From the NCBI GenBank assembly GCA_046728075.1, contig JBKPDV010000100.1:1-12163 (forward strand): 12,163 nt of DNA, in the 5' to 3' direction. Made by a program: the position numbers and the translations under genes. The notes beneath the pieces are model-generated. The model ran no database searches. It had not been told where the DNA came from and was given only the letters and a program-made list of their open reading frames with translations. Below are positions 1 through 6,924 of this stretch, piece by piece (position 1 is the first letter of the stretch; each line of letters opens with the position of its first letter). The stretch comes from JBKPDV01 sp046728075 (lineage in GTDB: Bacteria; Acidobacteriota; Thermoanaerobaculia; UBA5066; Gp7-AA6).

Positions 1-1
1 C

Positions 2-2236
2 GCGGAAGCGCGCCGCAAGGCCGAGGAAGAGCGCCATCGCCTGGAGGAGGACGCCAAGCGCAAGGCCGAACTCGAGGCCAAGAAGCGTTTTGGCGAGGCC
101 GAGGCGCCCCGCGCTCCGGCAACGACCCCGGCCCCTGCCGCAGCGCCTGCCCGTGCCGCCGCACCCGCCAGCCGTCCCGCTGCTCCGGCCAACCGCGCGC
201 CGGCGGCGCAACCCACCCGGGCGCCGGGCGTTGCCGCAGAGGCCGACGAGGATGAGGGTCCGCGCCAGGTGCGCCGCGGTCCGGGAGGCGCGATGCGCCC
301 TGTCGCCGCGCCGAAGACCACGCATAAGCCGGCGCCGCAAAAGCAGCGCGGCCGCCTGACGCTCGTCACCGCGCTCAACGCCGACGACGTGCGCGAGCGT
401 TCGATTGCCTCGTTCCGCCGCCGCACCCAGCGCCTGAAAGGCCACGCGTCGAACGAACCGAAGGAAAAGCTGATCCGCGAAGTCACGATTCCGGAAGCCA
501 TCACCATCCAGGAACTCGCCAACCGCATGTCGGAGCGCGCGGTCGACGTCATCCGCCTGCTGATGAAACAGGGCGCGATGCACAAGATCACCGACGTGAT
601 CGACGCCGATACCGCACAGCTGATCGCCGAGGAATTGGGCCATAGCGTCAAGCGCGTGGCTGCGGCCGACGTCGAGGAAGGCCTGTTCGACACGGTCGAC
701 AATTCGACCGATACCGAGCCGCGCTCGCCCGTGGTGACCGTGATGGGTCACGTTGACCACGGCAAGACGTCGCTGCTGGACGCGCTGCGGCATGCCAATG
801 TGGTGTCCGGTGAAGCCGGCGGCATCACCCAGCATATCGGTGCCTACCAGGTGACCTCGCCGGAGAGCGGCAAGAAGATCACCTTCATCGACACCCCCGG
901 CCACGCCGCGTTTACAGCGATGCGCGCGCGCGGCGCCAAGGTCACCGACATCGTGGTGCTGGTGGTCGCCGCCGATGACGGCGTGATGCCGCAGACGGTG
1001 GAGGCGATCAACCACGCCAAGGCGGCGAAGGTTCCAATGATCGTCGCGATCAACAAGATCGACAAGCCGGACGCGAGACCCGAGCGCGTGCGCACCGAAC
1101 TGCTGCAGCACGAGGTGCAGGTCGAATCGCTCGGCGGCGAAGTCGTCGACGTCGAGGTGTCCGCCAAGAACAAGACCAATCTCGATCGTTTGCTGGAGAT
1201 GATCGCGCTGCAGGCCGATCTGCTCGACCTCAAGACCAATTCGGACCGTCCGGCCGAAGGCACCGTGATCGAGGCGAAGCTCGACCGCGGCCGCGGCCCG
1301 GTCGCGACCGTGCTGGTGCAGCGCGGCACGCTGCGCGTCGGCGACATCATCGTGGCCGGCGCTGAAATGGGCCGCGTCCGCGCGCTGATTTCCGATCAGG
1401 GCGACACCGTCGATGAGGCCGGCCCCGCGGTGCCGGTGGAAGTGCTCGGCTTCAACGGGCCGCCCGAGGCCGGCGACCGCCTCGCCGTGGTCGAAAACGA
1501 GGCCCGCGCCCGCCAGATCACGAGCTATCGCGCCCACCAGAAGCGCGAGAACGCCGCCGCGAGCATTTCCGGCATGCGCGGCTCGCTCGAACAGATGATG
1601 TCGCAGCTGAAGACGGCGGGCCGCAAGGAATTCCCGCTGATCATCAAGGCCGACGTGCAGGGCTCGCTGGAGGCGATCCTGGGATCGCTGGAGAAGCTCG
1701 GCACCGAGGAAGTGGCCGCGCGCATCCTGCATGCGGGCGTCGGCGGCATTTCAGAGTCCGACGTGACGCTGGCGGAAGGCTTCAACGCCGCCATCATCGG
1801 CTTTTCGGTACGCGCCAACAAGGAGGCGGCCGCGGCGGCCAAGCGCAATGGCATCGAGATCCGCTACTACAACATCATCTACGACCTCGTGGACGACGTG
1901 AAGAAGGCGATGAGCGGCCTGCTCGCGCCGACCCTGCGCGAAACCATGCTCGGCAACGCCCTGATCCTGGAGATCTTCAACATCTCCAAGGTCGGCAAGG
2001 TCGCGGGCTGCCGCGTCACCGACGGAACCGTGGAACGCGGCGCCAATGTGCGCCTGATCCGCGACAACGTCGTCGTGCACGAAGGCAAGCTGTCGACCCT
2101 GAAGCGGTTCAAGGACGAAGTGAAGGAAGTGCAGTCCGGTCAGGAATGCGGCATGGCGTTCGAGAACTATGGCGACATGCGCGCCGGCGACGTGATCGAG
2201 TGCTATCGCGTGGAGACGATCCAGCGCTCCCTTTAG
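2..2236 (+). CDS. infB: Translation initiation factor IF-2 (5' end outside window)
   Basis: IF2 is the GTPase that places fMet-tRNA on the 30S subunit and promotes 50S joining. The reading frame is already open at the window edge, so about 744 residues are visible and the N-terminus is missing. In order I see a charged helical stretch (fragment residues 1-33), an Ala/Pro-rich linker (to about 95), an IF2_N-like segment, and the G domain. The G domain has G1 GHVDHGKT (nt 746-769), G3 DTPGH (890-904), G4 NKID (1052-1063) and G5 SAK (1160-1168). It is followed by beta-barrel and C-terminal tRNA-binding domains; the C-terminus is intact and ends in TAG. It heads the infB-rbfA-truB-rpsO-pnp cluster. 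In many bacteria nusA lies just upstream, but that cannot be seen here. Identity is essentially certain. Confidence 0.98.
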   Translation, partial: AEARRKAEEERHRLEEDAKRKAELEAKKRFGEAEAPRAPATTPAPAAAPARAAAPASRPAAPANRAPAAQPTRAPGVAAEADEDEGPRQVRRGPGGAMRPVAAPKTTHKPAPQKQRGRLTLVTALNADDVRERSIASFRRRTQRLKGHASNEPKEKLIREVTIPEAITIQELANRMSERAVDVIRLLMKQGAMHKITDVIDADTAQLIAEELGHSVKRVAAADVEEGLFDTVDNSTDTEPRSPVVTVMGHVDHGKTSLLDALRHANVVSGEAGGITQHIGAYQVTSPESGKKITFIDTPGHAAFTAMRARGAKVTDIVVLVVAADDGVMPQTVEAINHAKAAKVPMIVAINKIDKPDARPERVRTELLQHEVQVESLGGEVVDVEVSAKNKTNLDRLLEMIALQADLLDLKTNSDRPAEGTVIEAKLDRGRGPVATVLVQRGTLRVGDIIVAGAEMGRVRALISDQGDTVDEAGPAVPVEVLGFNGPPEAGDRLAVVENEARARQITSYRAHQKRENAAASISGMRGSLEQMMSQLKTAGRKEFPLIIKADVQGSLEAILGSLEKLGTEEVAARILHAGVGGISESDVTLAEGFNAAIIGFSVRANKEAAAAAKRNGIEIRYYNIIYDLVDDVKKAMSGLLAPTLRETMLGNALILEIFNISKVGKVAGCRVTDGTVERGANVRLIRDNVVVHEGKLSTLKRFKDEVKEVQSGQECGMAFENYGDMRAGDVIECYRVETIQRSL
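283..295 (+). promoter_or_regulatory. Possible internal start site within infB
   Basis: A GGGAGG purine run at 283-288 lies 4 nt before an in-frame ATG at 293-295, at the junction between the variable N-terminal linker and the conserved part of IF2. Initiation there would give a 647-residue short form. E. coli infB is known to make shorter IF2 forms from internal in-frame starts. The 4-nt spacing is tight, and the run also encodes Gly-Gly, so this could be chance. Confidence 0.25.
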
Positions 2237-2264
2237 CTCCCGGCGTTCGCTCCAGGCCCTCGGA

Positions 2265-2300
2265 TCCAAGTCTTTCTGAAAGTCCAAGTCTTTCTGTAAG
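2265..2300 (+). repeat. Two tandem 18-bp units after infB
   Basis: Two adjacent 18-bp copies (2265-2282 and 2283-2300) begin TCCAAGTCTTTCTG and differ at one base (AAAG versus TAAG at the end). A third, partial AGTCTTA echo follows. They are in non-coding DNA just after the infB stop and are AT-rich compared with their surroundings. They look like a replication-slippage duplication; no function is evident. Confidence 0.75.
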
Positions 2301-2340
2301 TCTTACGAGGCGCCTGGATTTCTTGAACCCAAGATTATCG

Positions 2341-2427
2341 CGTCGTGGCCGGACTTTTTCCGGCCATCCACGACTTACCTGATGGACCGGGAAGATACTG
2401 GATGCCCGCGCCTTCGCGGGCACGACG
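2341..2427. repeat. Palindromic intergenic repeat, type A (infB-rbfA gap)
   Basis: An 87-bp element is bounded by CGTCGTG (2341-2347) and its complement CACGACG (2421-2427). Two internal hairpins follow: TGGCCGG/CCGGCCA (2346-2352 with 2360-2366) and TGCCCGCG/CGCGGGCA (2403-2410 with 2415-2422, loop CCTT). This two-hairpin plan, with a GGCCGG...CCGGCCATCCAC left half and a GGATGCCCGCG...CGCGGGCA right half, matches a dispersed repeat I recognise from Bradyrhizobium-type genomes. It lies inside the translation operon, so it is probably transcribed, and it could affect RNA stability or processing between infB and rbfA. Confidence 0.8.
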
Positions 2428-2445
2428 ACTTTGCACGACGACTTT
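2420..2445 (+). repeat. Perfect 13-bp tandem duplication before rbfA
   Basis: GCACGACGACTTT occurs twice back to back (2420-2432 and 2433-2445). The first copy includes the right-hand border of the type A palindromic repeat. The second ends just before the GAGAG purine run (2446-2450) that probably serves as the rbfA ribosome binding site. It looks like a slippage duplication of the repeat's edge. Confidence 0.75.
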
Positions 2446-2456
2446 GAGAGACGAGA

Positions 2457-2873
2457 ATGCCCCGCCATCATCAGAAGAAATCCGCCGCTGGCGGCTCGCA
2501 ACGGCAACTGCGCGTCGGCGAGACGGTGCGCCACGCTGTTGCCGATATTCTCGCACAGGGTAGTGTTCACGACGCCGACCTCGAGGGCCACATTATTACA
2601 GTGCCGGAGGTTCGGATGTCGCCGGACCTGAAGCTCGCAACCATTTATGTGATGCCGCTTGGCGGACGCGACACGGACATCGTGATCGCGGCGCTTGAGC
2701 GCAACAGGAAATTCCTGCGCGGCGAAGTCGCGCAGCGCGTTAACTTAAAATTTGCACCTGACATTCGCTTCCGTGTCGACGATCGATTCGATGAAGCAGA
2801 ACGAATAGAGAAATTACTGCGAACGCCTGCGGTGCAAAAAGACCTTGCACCAGATTCGGACAAAAACTCATGA
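2457..2873 (+). CDS. rbfA: Ribosome-binding factor A
   Basis: RbfA binds the free 30S subunit and assists late maturation of the 16S rRNA 5' end; it is needed for growth in the cold in E. coli. The 138-residue product has the family's single KH-like fold. Recognisable parts are the N-terminal helix (RVGETVRHAVADIL), the strand ITVPEVRMSPDLKLATIYVMPLGG region and the FAPDIRFRVDD strand with a following helix. The ATG is preceded by a GAGAGACGAG purine run with workable spacing. The gene sits 220 nt after infB, and its stop overlaps the truB start as ATGA, so rbfA and truB are probably translationally coupled. The length is typical for alphaproteobacteria. Confidence 0.96.
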   Translation: MPRHHQKKSAAGGSQRQLRVGETVRHAVADILAQGSVHDADLEGHIITVPEVRMSPDLKLATIYVMPLGGRDTDIVIAALERNRKFLRGEVAQRVNLKFAPDIRFRVDDRFDEAERIEKLLRTPAVQKDLAPDSDKNS

Positions 2874-3976
2874 TTTCGAGACCCGCAGACAGCGAGATCG
2901 ATTCGCAAAACGCCGACGCGCGCGCCGTCCAAAAAAATAATTTTTCCGAACCGCACCGCGAGGATTCGCGAAGCAACAATGATCCTCGCGCCGGCAGGCA
3001 GCCGCGCCCGAACAATCAGCCGCGCCGCGACCGGCGCGACATTCACGGCTGGATCGTGCTCGACAAGCCGATCGGTATGACGTCGACGCAGGCCGTCGCC
3101 GTGGTGAAGCGGCTGTTTCAGGCCAAGCGGGCCGGCCACGCCGGCACGCTCGATCCGCTCGCCTCCGGCGGCCTGCCGATCGCGCTTGGCGAGGCCACCA
3201 AGACCGTTCCGTTCGTGATGGACGGCCGCAAGCGCTATCGTTTCACGGTGCGCTGGGGCGAGGAGCGCGACACCGACGACACCGAGGGGCAGGTCGTCAA
3301 GACCAGCGAGGTCAGGCCGAGCGCGGAGGCGATCCGCAGCCTGTTGCCGCAATTTACCGGCGTGATCGAACAGACCCCGCCGCGCTATTCCGCCATCAAG
3401 GTGCAGGGCGAGCGCGCCTACGATCTGGCGCGGGATGGCGAAATCGTCGAACTGGCCCCGCGGCCGGTCGAAATTCACCAATTAACCTTGGTAGAACAAC
3501 AAGATAGCCGCCACTCAATATTCGAGGCCGAGTGCGGCAAGGGAACCTATGTGCGGGCGTTGGCCCGCGATATGGGCCGGATTCTCGGCTGTCTTGGCCA
3601 TATCTGCGCCCTGCGGCGGACCCTGGTCGGGCCGTTCGGCGAAAATGACATGATTCCGCTGGAACAGTTGGAGGCTTTGTGCAATAGAGCCGCGTCCGGC
3701 GAGGGCAGCCTCGCCGACGCGCTATTGCCCGTTGAGACCGCGCTGGACGACATCCCGGCGCTGGCCGTCACTCGGGCCGATGCGGCAAGACTCCATCGGG
3801 GGCAGGCCGTTTTGTTGCGCGGACGGGATGCGCCCAATTGTAGCGGCACAGTCTATGTCACGGTGGCAGGCCGTCTTTTGGCGCTTGCTGAAATTGGCAA
3901 CGGCGAACTCATCCCCAAGCGCGTGTTCAACCTGACCGGGCTGACTGCCAGCACCGGTCGCAACGAGAGAGTTTGA
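2870..3976 (+). CDS. truB: tRNA pseudouridine(55) synthase TruB
   Basis: TruB converts U55 in the T-loop of tRNAs to pseudouridine. The 368-residue product contains GHAGTLDPLASG with the catalytic aspartate at Asp95, the TPPRYSAIKVQGERAYDLAR segment, and GTYVRALARDMG. The ATG overlaps the rbfA stop (ATGA) and lacks a clear Shine-Dalgarno, which fits translational coupling. Compared with E. coli TruB, where the RDINGVLLLDKP block begins near residue 10, this protein has an additional N-terminal stretch of about 45 residues. That stretch is hydrophilic and rich in Asn, Arg, Asp and Pro, with no recognisable fold. It includes an AT-only run (2931-2945, seven A then TAA then five T). No better in-frame start lies before the conserved core, so I keep the upstream ATG. 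Confidence 0.95.
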   Translation: MISRPADSEIDSQNADARAVQKNNFSEPHREDSRSNNDPRAGRQPRPNNQPRRDRRDIHGWIVLDKPIGMTSTQAVAVVKRLFQAKRAGHAGTLDPLASGGLPIALGEATKTVPFVMDGRKRYRFTVRWGEERDTDDTEGQVVKTSEVRPSAEAIRSLLPQFTGVIEQTPPRYSAIKVQGERAYDLARDGEIVELAPRPVEIHQLTLVEQQDSRHSIFEAECGKGTYVRALARDMGRILGCLGHICALRRTLVGPFGENDMIPLEQLEALCNRAASGEGSLADALLPVETALDDIPALAVTRADAARLHRGQAVLLRGRDAPNCSGTVYVTVAGRLLALAEIGNGELIPKRVFNLTGLTASTGRNERV

Positions 3977-3978
3977 CG

Positions 3979-4248
3979 ATGTCGATTACCGCCGAACGCA
4001 AAGCGGAAGTCATCAAGGCAAGTGCCGTCAAGGCCGGCGACACCGGCTCGCCCGAAGTTCAGGTCGCGATCCTGTCGGAACGCATCAACAATCTGACCGG
4101 GCACTTCAAGACGCACGTGAAGGACAATCATTCGCGCCGCGGCCTCTTGAAGCTCGTATCGACGCGCCGTTCGCTTCTGGACTACCTGAAGAAGACGGAC
4201 GAAGCGCGGTACAAGGCGCTGCTCGAAAAGCACAACATTCGTCGTTGA
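3979..4248 (+). CDS. rpsO: 30S ribosomal protein S15
   Basis: S15 is a primary 16S rRNA-binding protein that organises the central domain of the 30S subunit and contacts the 50S. The product is 89 residues, the standard length, with the hallmarks DTGSPEVQVAILSERINNLT, KDNHSRRGLLKLVSTRRSLLDYL and the C-terminal HNIRR. I chose the ATG at 3979 over a TTG six nt upstream because it restores the family N-terminus (MSITAERK) and is spaced 7 nt from a GAGAGAG run at 3965-3971. That run sits inside the end of truB. Only 2 nt separate it from the truB stop, so it belongs to the same operon. A terminator follows it. Confidence 0.97.
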   Translation: MSITAERKAEVIKASAVKAGDTGSPEVQVAILSERINNLTGHFKTHVKDNHSRRGLLKLVSTRRSLLDYLKKTDEARYKALLEKHNIRR

Positions 4249-4264
4249 GCTTGTTTGTAAGTAC

Positions 4265-4288
4265 ACGCGCGCCTGTTGCGCGCGTTTT
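4265..4288 (+). terminator. Rho-independent terminator after rpsO
   Basis: A perfect 8-bp stem, ACGCGCGC (4265-4272) with GCGCGCGT (4278-4285), closes a CTGTT loop and runs into TTTT (4285-4288). It begins 17 nt after the rpsO stop. The T run is short, so termination may be partial and allow some read-through into pnp. Confidence 0.75.
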
Positions 4289-4290
4289 AG

Positions 4291-4337
4291 CATGGTCGTT
4301 CGAAGACCGGCATATGCGGCTTTTCGAAGAGACCATG
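4291..4337 (+). repeat. 47-nt imperfect inverted repeat in the rpsO-pnp gap
   Basis: Outer arms CATGGTC (4291-4297) and GACCATG (4331-4337) pair perfectly. After a 1-versus-2-nt internal loop, TTCGAA (4299-4304) pairs with TTCGAA (4323-4328). The centre can fold further around GCATATGC. It starts immediately after the rpsO terminator. It could be an RNA hairpin at the start of the pnp transcript, or a DNA site for a dimeric regulator. Confidence 0.6.
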
Positions 4338-4500
4338 TGCGAGAGCACGATCTGAAGACGCCCGACCCCGCATGTGATGGGACGGACAATGCTTCTCTTT
4401 AACCGATCGCGCTCAAGCGTAAGCGTCCAGCAGCAATCCGGCCGCTGGGCGTGACGGGCAAGGTGCCCGTGACGACCGAGAGGATGCACGCCATCCAACC

Positions 4501-4575
4501 TACAAAAACCATGGCAGGATCGCCGGACGCTGAGCCCTTGCGCAGCGTCCCGCAATCTTGCGCATGGTTTTTGTG
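4501..4575 (+). promoter_or_regulatory. Large RNA hairpin in pnp leader (possible RNase III site or attenuator)
   Basis: A perfect 12-bp outer stem, ACAAAAACCATG (4502-4513) with CATGGTTTTTGT (4563-4574), is followed by a one-base bulge (G4562). Seven more pairs follow (4514-4520 with 4555-4561, one of them G-U), then a symmetric 4x4 internal loop. The top is an 8-bp stem, GGACGCTG (4525-4532) with CAGCGTCC (4543-4550). About 29 pairs form in 75 nt, ending 43 nt before the pnp ATG. In E. coli, RNase III cuts a long pnp leader hairpin and PNPase then degrades the cut duplex, repressing its own synthesis. This hairpin is in an equivalent place. The A5/T5 arms also resemble an intrinsic terminator or attenuator. 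Confidence 0.6.
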
Positions 4576-4618
4576 TTTGGGCGTGCGTTTTTTCGTGAAC
4601 TCATGAAAGAAGACCGAA

Positions 4619-6775
4619 ATGTTCAATATTCATTCAGTGGAGATCGACTGGGGTGGGCGTCCCCTCAGGCTTGAAACCGGAAAGATCGCCCGCCAGGCCG
4701 GCGGCGCCGTCATGGCGACCTACGGCGAGACCGTAGTTCTCGCCACCGTCGTCGCCGCGAAGACCCCACGTGAAGGCGTCGACTTCCTGCCGCTCACCGT
4801 CGACTATCAGGAAAAGACCTATGCCGCCGGCCGCATTCCCGGCGGCTATTTCAAGCGCGAAGGCCGCCCGACCGAGAAGGAAACCCTGGTTTCCCGCCTG
4901 ATCGACCGTCCGATCCGTCCCTTGTTCGTCGACGGCTGGCGCAACGAGACCCAGGTCATCGTGACGACGCTGTCGCACGATATGGAGAACGATCCCGACA
5001 TTCTGGCGCTGGTGGCGGCTTCCGCCGCACTGACGCTGTCGGGCGTGCCGTTCAAGGGCCCGATCGGCGCCGCGCGCGTCGGCTTCGTCAACGACGAATA
5101 TGTGCTGAACCCGACCCTCGACGAGATGACCGACACCAAGCTCGACCTCGTCGTCGCCGGCACCGCCGACGCCGTGCTGATGGTGGAATCGGAAGCCAAA
5201 GAGCTCAACGAGGAGATCATGCTCGGCGCGGTGATGTTCGGACACCGCCACTTCCAGCCGGTGATCAACGCGATCATCGATCTGGCCGAAAAGGCCGCCA
5301 ACGAGCCGCTCGAGGTCAAGGCGGTTGACCAAAGCGCGTTGGAAAAGGAAATGCTCGGCATCATCGAGCAGGAGCTGCGCCAGGCCTATGCCATCCCGGT
5401 GAAACAGGACCGCTACGCCGCAGTCGGCGCCGCCAAGGAAAAGGTGATGGCGCATTTCTTCCCGGAAGGGCAGGAGCCGAAATACGAAAAGCTGCGCGTC
5501 GCCGACGTGTTCAAGGAACTGGAAGCCAAGATCGTCCGCTGGAACATTCTCGACACCGGCAAGCGCATCGACGGCCGCGACGTCAAGACGGTGCGCAACA
5601 TCGTCTGCGAGGTCGGCATACTGCCTCGCGCCCACGGCTCTGCGCTATTCACCCGCGGCGAAACCCAGGCGATGGTGGTCACCACGCTCGGCACCGGCGA
5701 GGACGAGCAATATATCGACGCGCTGTCGGGTACGTACAAGGAAACGTTCCTGCTGCACTACAATTTCCCGCCCTACTCCGTCGGCGAGACCGGCCGTCTC
5801 GGCGGCACCAAGCGGCGCGAGATCGGTCACGGCAAGCTCGCATGGCGGGCGATCCATCCCGTTCTGCCGCCGCATCACGAGTTTCCCTACACCGTGCGCG
5901 TGGTCTCGGAGATCACCGAGTCCAACGGCTCCTCGTCCATGGCCTCGGTCTGCGGCGCCTCGCTGGCGCTGATGGATGCCGGCGTGCCGCTGAAGCGGCC
6001 GACCGCCGGCATCGCCATGGGACTGATCCTGGAAGGCAGCCGCTTTGCGGTGCTGTCCGACATCCTGGGCGATGAGGATCATCTCGGCGACATGGACTTC
6101 AAGGTCGCCGGCACCGACCAGGGCATCACCTCGCTGCAGATGGACATCAAGATCGAGGGCATCACCGAGGAGATCATGAAGGTCGCCCTCGGCCAGGCCA
6201 AGGACGGCCGCATCCATATCCTCGGCGAGATGTCGAAGGCCCTGACCGCGGCCCGCGCCGAGCTCGGCGAATACGCGCCCCGCATCGAGACCTTCAAGAT
6301 CGCCACCGACAAGATCCGCGAAGTGATCGGCACCGGCGGCAAGGTGATCCGCGAGATCGTCGAGAAGACCGGCGCCAAGGTCAACATCGAGGACGACGGC
6401 ACCGTGAAGGTCGCCTCCAACGACGGCGAGGCGATGAAGGCGGCGATCAAGTGGATCAAGTCGATCGCCTCCGATCCGGAGGTCGGTCAGATCTACGACG
6501 GCACCGTCGTCAAGGTGATGGAGTTCGGCGCCTTCGTGAACTTCTTCGGCACCAGGGACGGCCTCGTCCATATCAGCCAGCTCGCGTCGAACCGCGTGCA
6601 GAAGACCTCCGACGTCGTCAAGGAAGGTGACAAGGTCAAGGTCAAGCTGCTCGGCTTCGACGACCGCGGCAAGACCCGGCTGTCGATGAAGGCGGTCGAC
6701 CAGACGACCGGCGAGGATCTCGAGGCCAAGCAGAAGACGGAGGCGCCGCCGCCCCGCGAAGCCGCCGGCGAGTAA
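4619..6775 (+). CDS. pnp: Polyribonucleotide nucleotidyltransferase (PNPase)
   Basis: PNPase degrades RNA 3' to 5' using phosphate and is a core degradosome exonuclease. The 718-residue product has two RNase PH-like domains joined by a helical region. The active-site block EDHLGDMDFK contains Asp487, Asp493 and Lys495, which match E. coli Asp486, Asp492 and Lys494. A KH domain follows (about 559-615, GXXG loop reading GTGG at 571-574), then an S1 domain (about 623-690, GQIYDGTVVKVMEFGAF start) and a short Lys/Glu/Pro-rich tail. The Shine-Dalgarno is weak (AGAAG), and the gene follows a highly structured leader, consistent with post-transcriptional control. Its terminator lies about 150 nt downstream, beyond a palindromic repeat. 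Length is normal (E. coli 711). Confidence 0.98.
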   Translation: MFNIHSVEIDWGGRPLRLETGKIARQAGGAVMATYGETVVLATVVAAKTPREGVDFLPLTVDYQEKTYAAGRIPGGYFKREGRPTEKETLVSRLIDRPIRPLFVDGWRNETQVIVTTLSHDMENDPDILALVAASAALTLSGVPFKGPIGAARVGFVNDEYVLNPTLDEMTDTKLDLVVAGTADAVLMVESEAKELNEEIMLGAVMFGHRHFQPVINAIIDLAEKAANEPLEVKAVDQSALEKEMLGIIEQELRQAYAIPVKQDRYAAVGAAKEKVMAHFFPEGQEPKYEKLRVADVFKELEAKIVRWNILDTGKRIDGRDVKTVRNIVCEVGILPRAHGSALFTRGETQAMVVTTLGTGEDEQYIDALSGTYKETFLLHYNFPPYSVGETGRLGGTKRREIGHGKLAWRAIHPVLPPHHEFPYTVRVVSEITESNGSSSMASVCGASLALMDAGVPLKRPTAGIAMGLILEGSRFAVLSDILGDEDHLGDMDFKVAGTDQGITSLQMDIKIEGITEEIMKVALGQAKDGRIHILGEMSKALTAARAELGEYAPRIETFKIATDKIREVIGTGGKVIREIVEKTGAKVNIEDDGTVKVASNDGEAMKAAIKWIKSIASDPEVGQIYDGTVVKVMEFGAFVNFFGTRDGLVHISQLASNRVQKTSDVVKEGDKVKVKLLGFDDRGKTRLSMKAVDQTTGEDLEAKQKTEAPPPREAAGE

Positions 6776-6799
6776 AAGCCTCGACCCACTAGCTAGCTC

Positions 6800-6879
6800 C
6801 GTCATTGCGAGCGAAGCGAAGCAATCCAGGGCCGCAAGAAAGACTGGATTGCTTCGTCGCTTCGCTCCTCGCAATGACG
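6800..6879. repeat. Palindromic intergenic repeat, type B (after pnp)
   Basis: An 80-bp element has arms of 30 nt (6800-6829, starting CGTCATTGCGAG) and 36 nt (6844-6879, ending CTCGCAATGACG). They are complementary apart from two 3-nt insertions in the right arm, and they enclose a 14-nt centre. The pattern CGTCATTGCGAGCGAAGCGA...CTCGCAATGACG is one I recognise as a widely dispersed repeat in Bradyrhizobium, Rhodopseudomonas and relatives. It lies between the pnp stop and the pnp terminator, so it would fold as a long hairpin at the 3' end of the pnp mRNA. Confidence 0.85.
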
Positions 6880-6924
6880 ACTAAATTCGACTTAACCTCA
6901 ATTCGTCATGCTCCAGAAACAACG

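Larger units (their letters stand above)
4289..4618 (+). other. Structured non-coding region upstream of pnp (leader and/or small RNA)
   Basis: This 330-nt stretch has no credible coding frame but many hairpins. They are a 47-nt imperfect inverted repeat (4291-4337), GTGC-GAGA-GCAC with a GNRA loop (4337-4348), ACGGGC/GCCCGT around AAGGT, GGATG-CACGC-CATCC (4482-4496), and the large hairpin annotated separately at 4501-4575. The density of pairing suggests RNA function. Possibilities are the long 5' leader of pnp or an independent small RNA ending at the large hairpin. I could not place a convincing promoter. Confidence 0.5.

Noticed and set aside
3973..3978. TTG start for rpsO two codons upstream
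   Set aside because: It would overlap the truB end without better spacing; ATG 3979 gives the standard 89-residue S15.
4634..5635. 333-residue open frame on the - strand inside pnp
   Set aside because: It is antisense to a certain pnp and has the His/Asp/Leu-rich shadow composition common opposite GC-rich genes.
5645..6874. 409-residue open frame on the - strand over pnp and the type B repeat
   Set aside because: It runs antisense to the KH/S1 half of PNPase and has low-complexity Ala/Asp/Gly/Leu composition, with its start inside a repeat.
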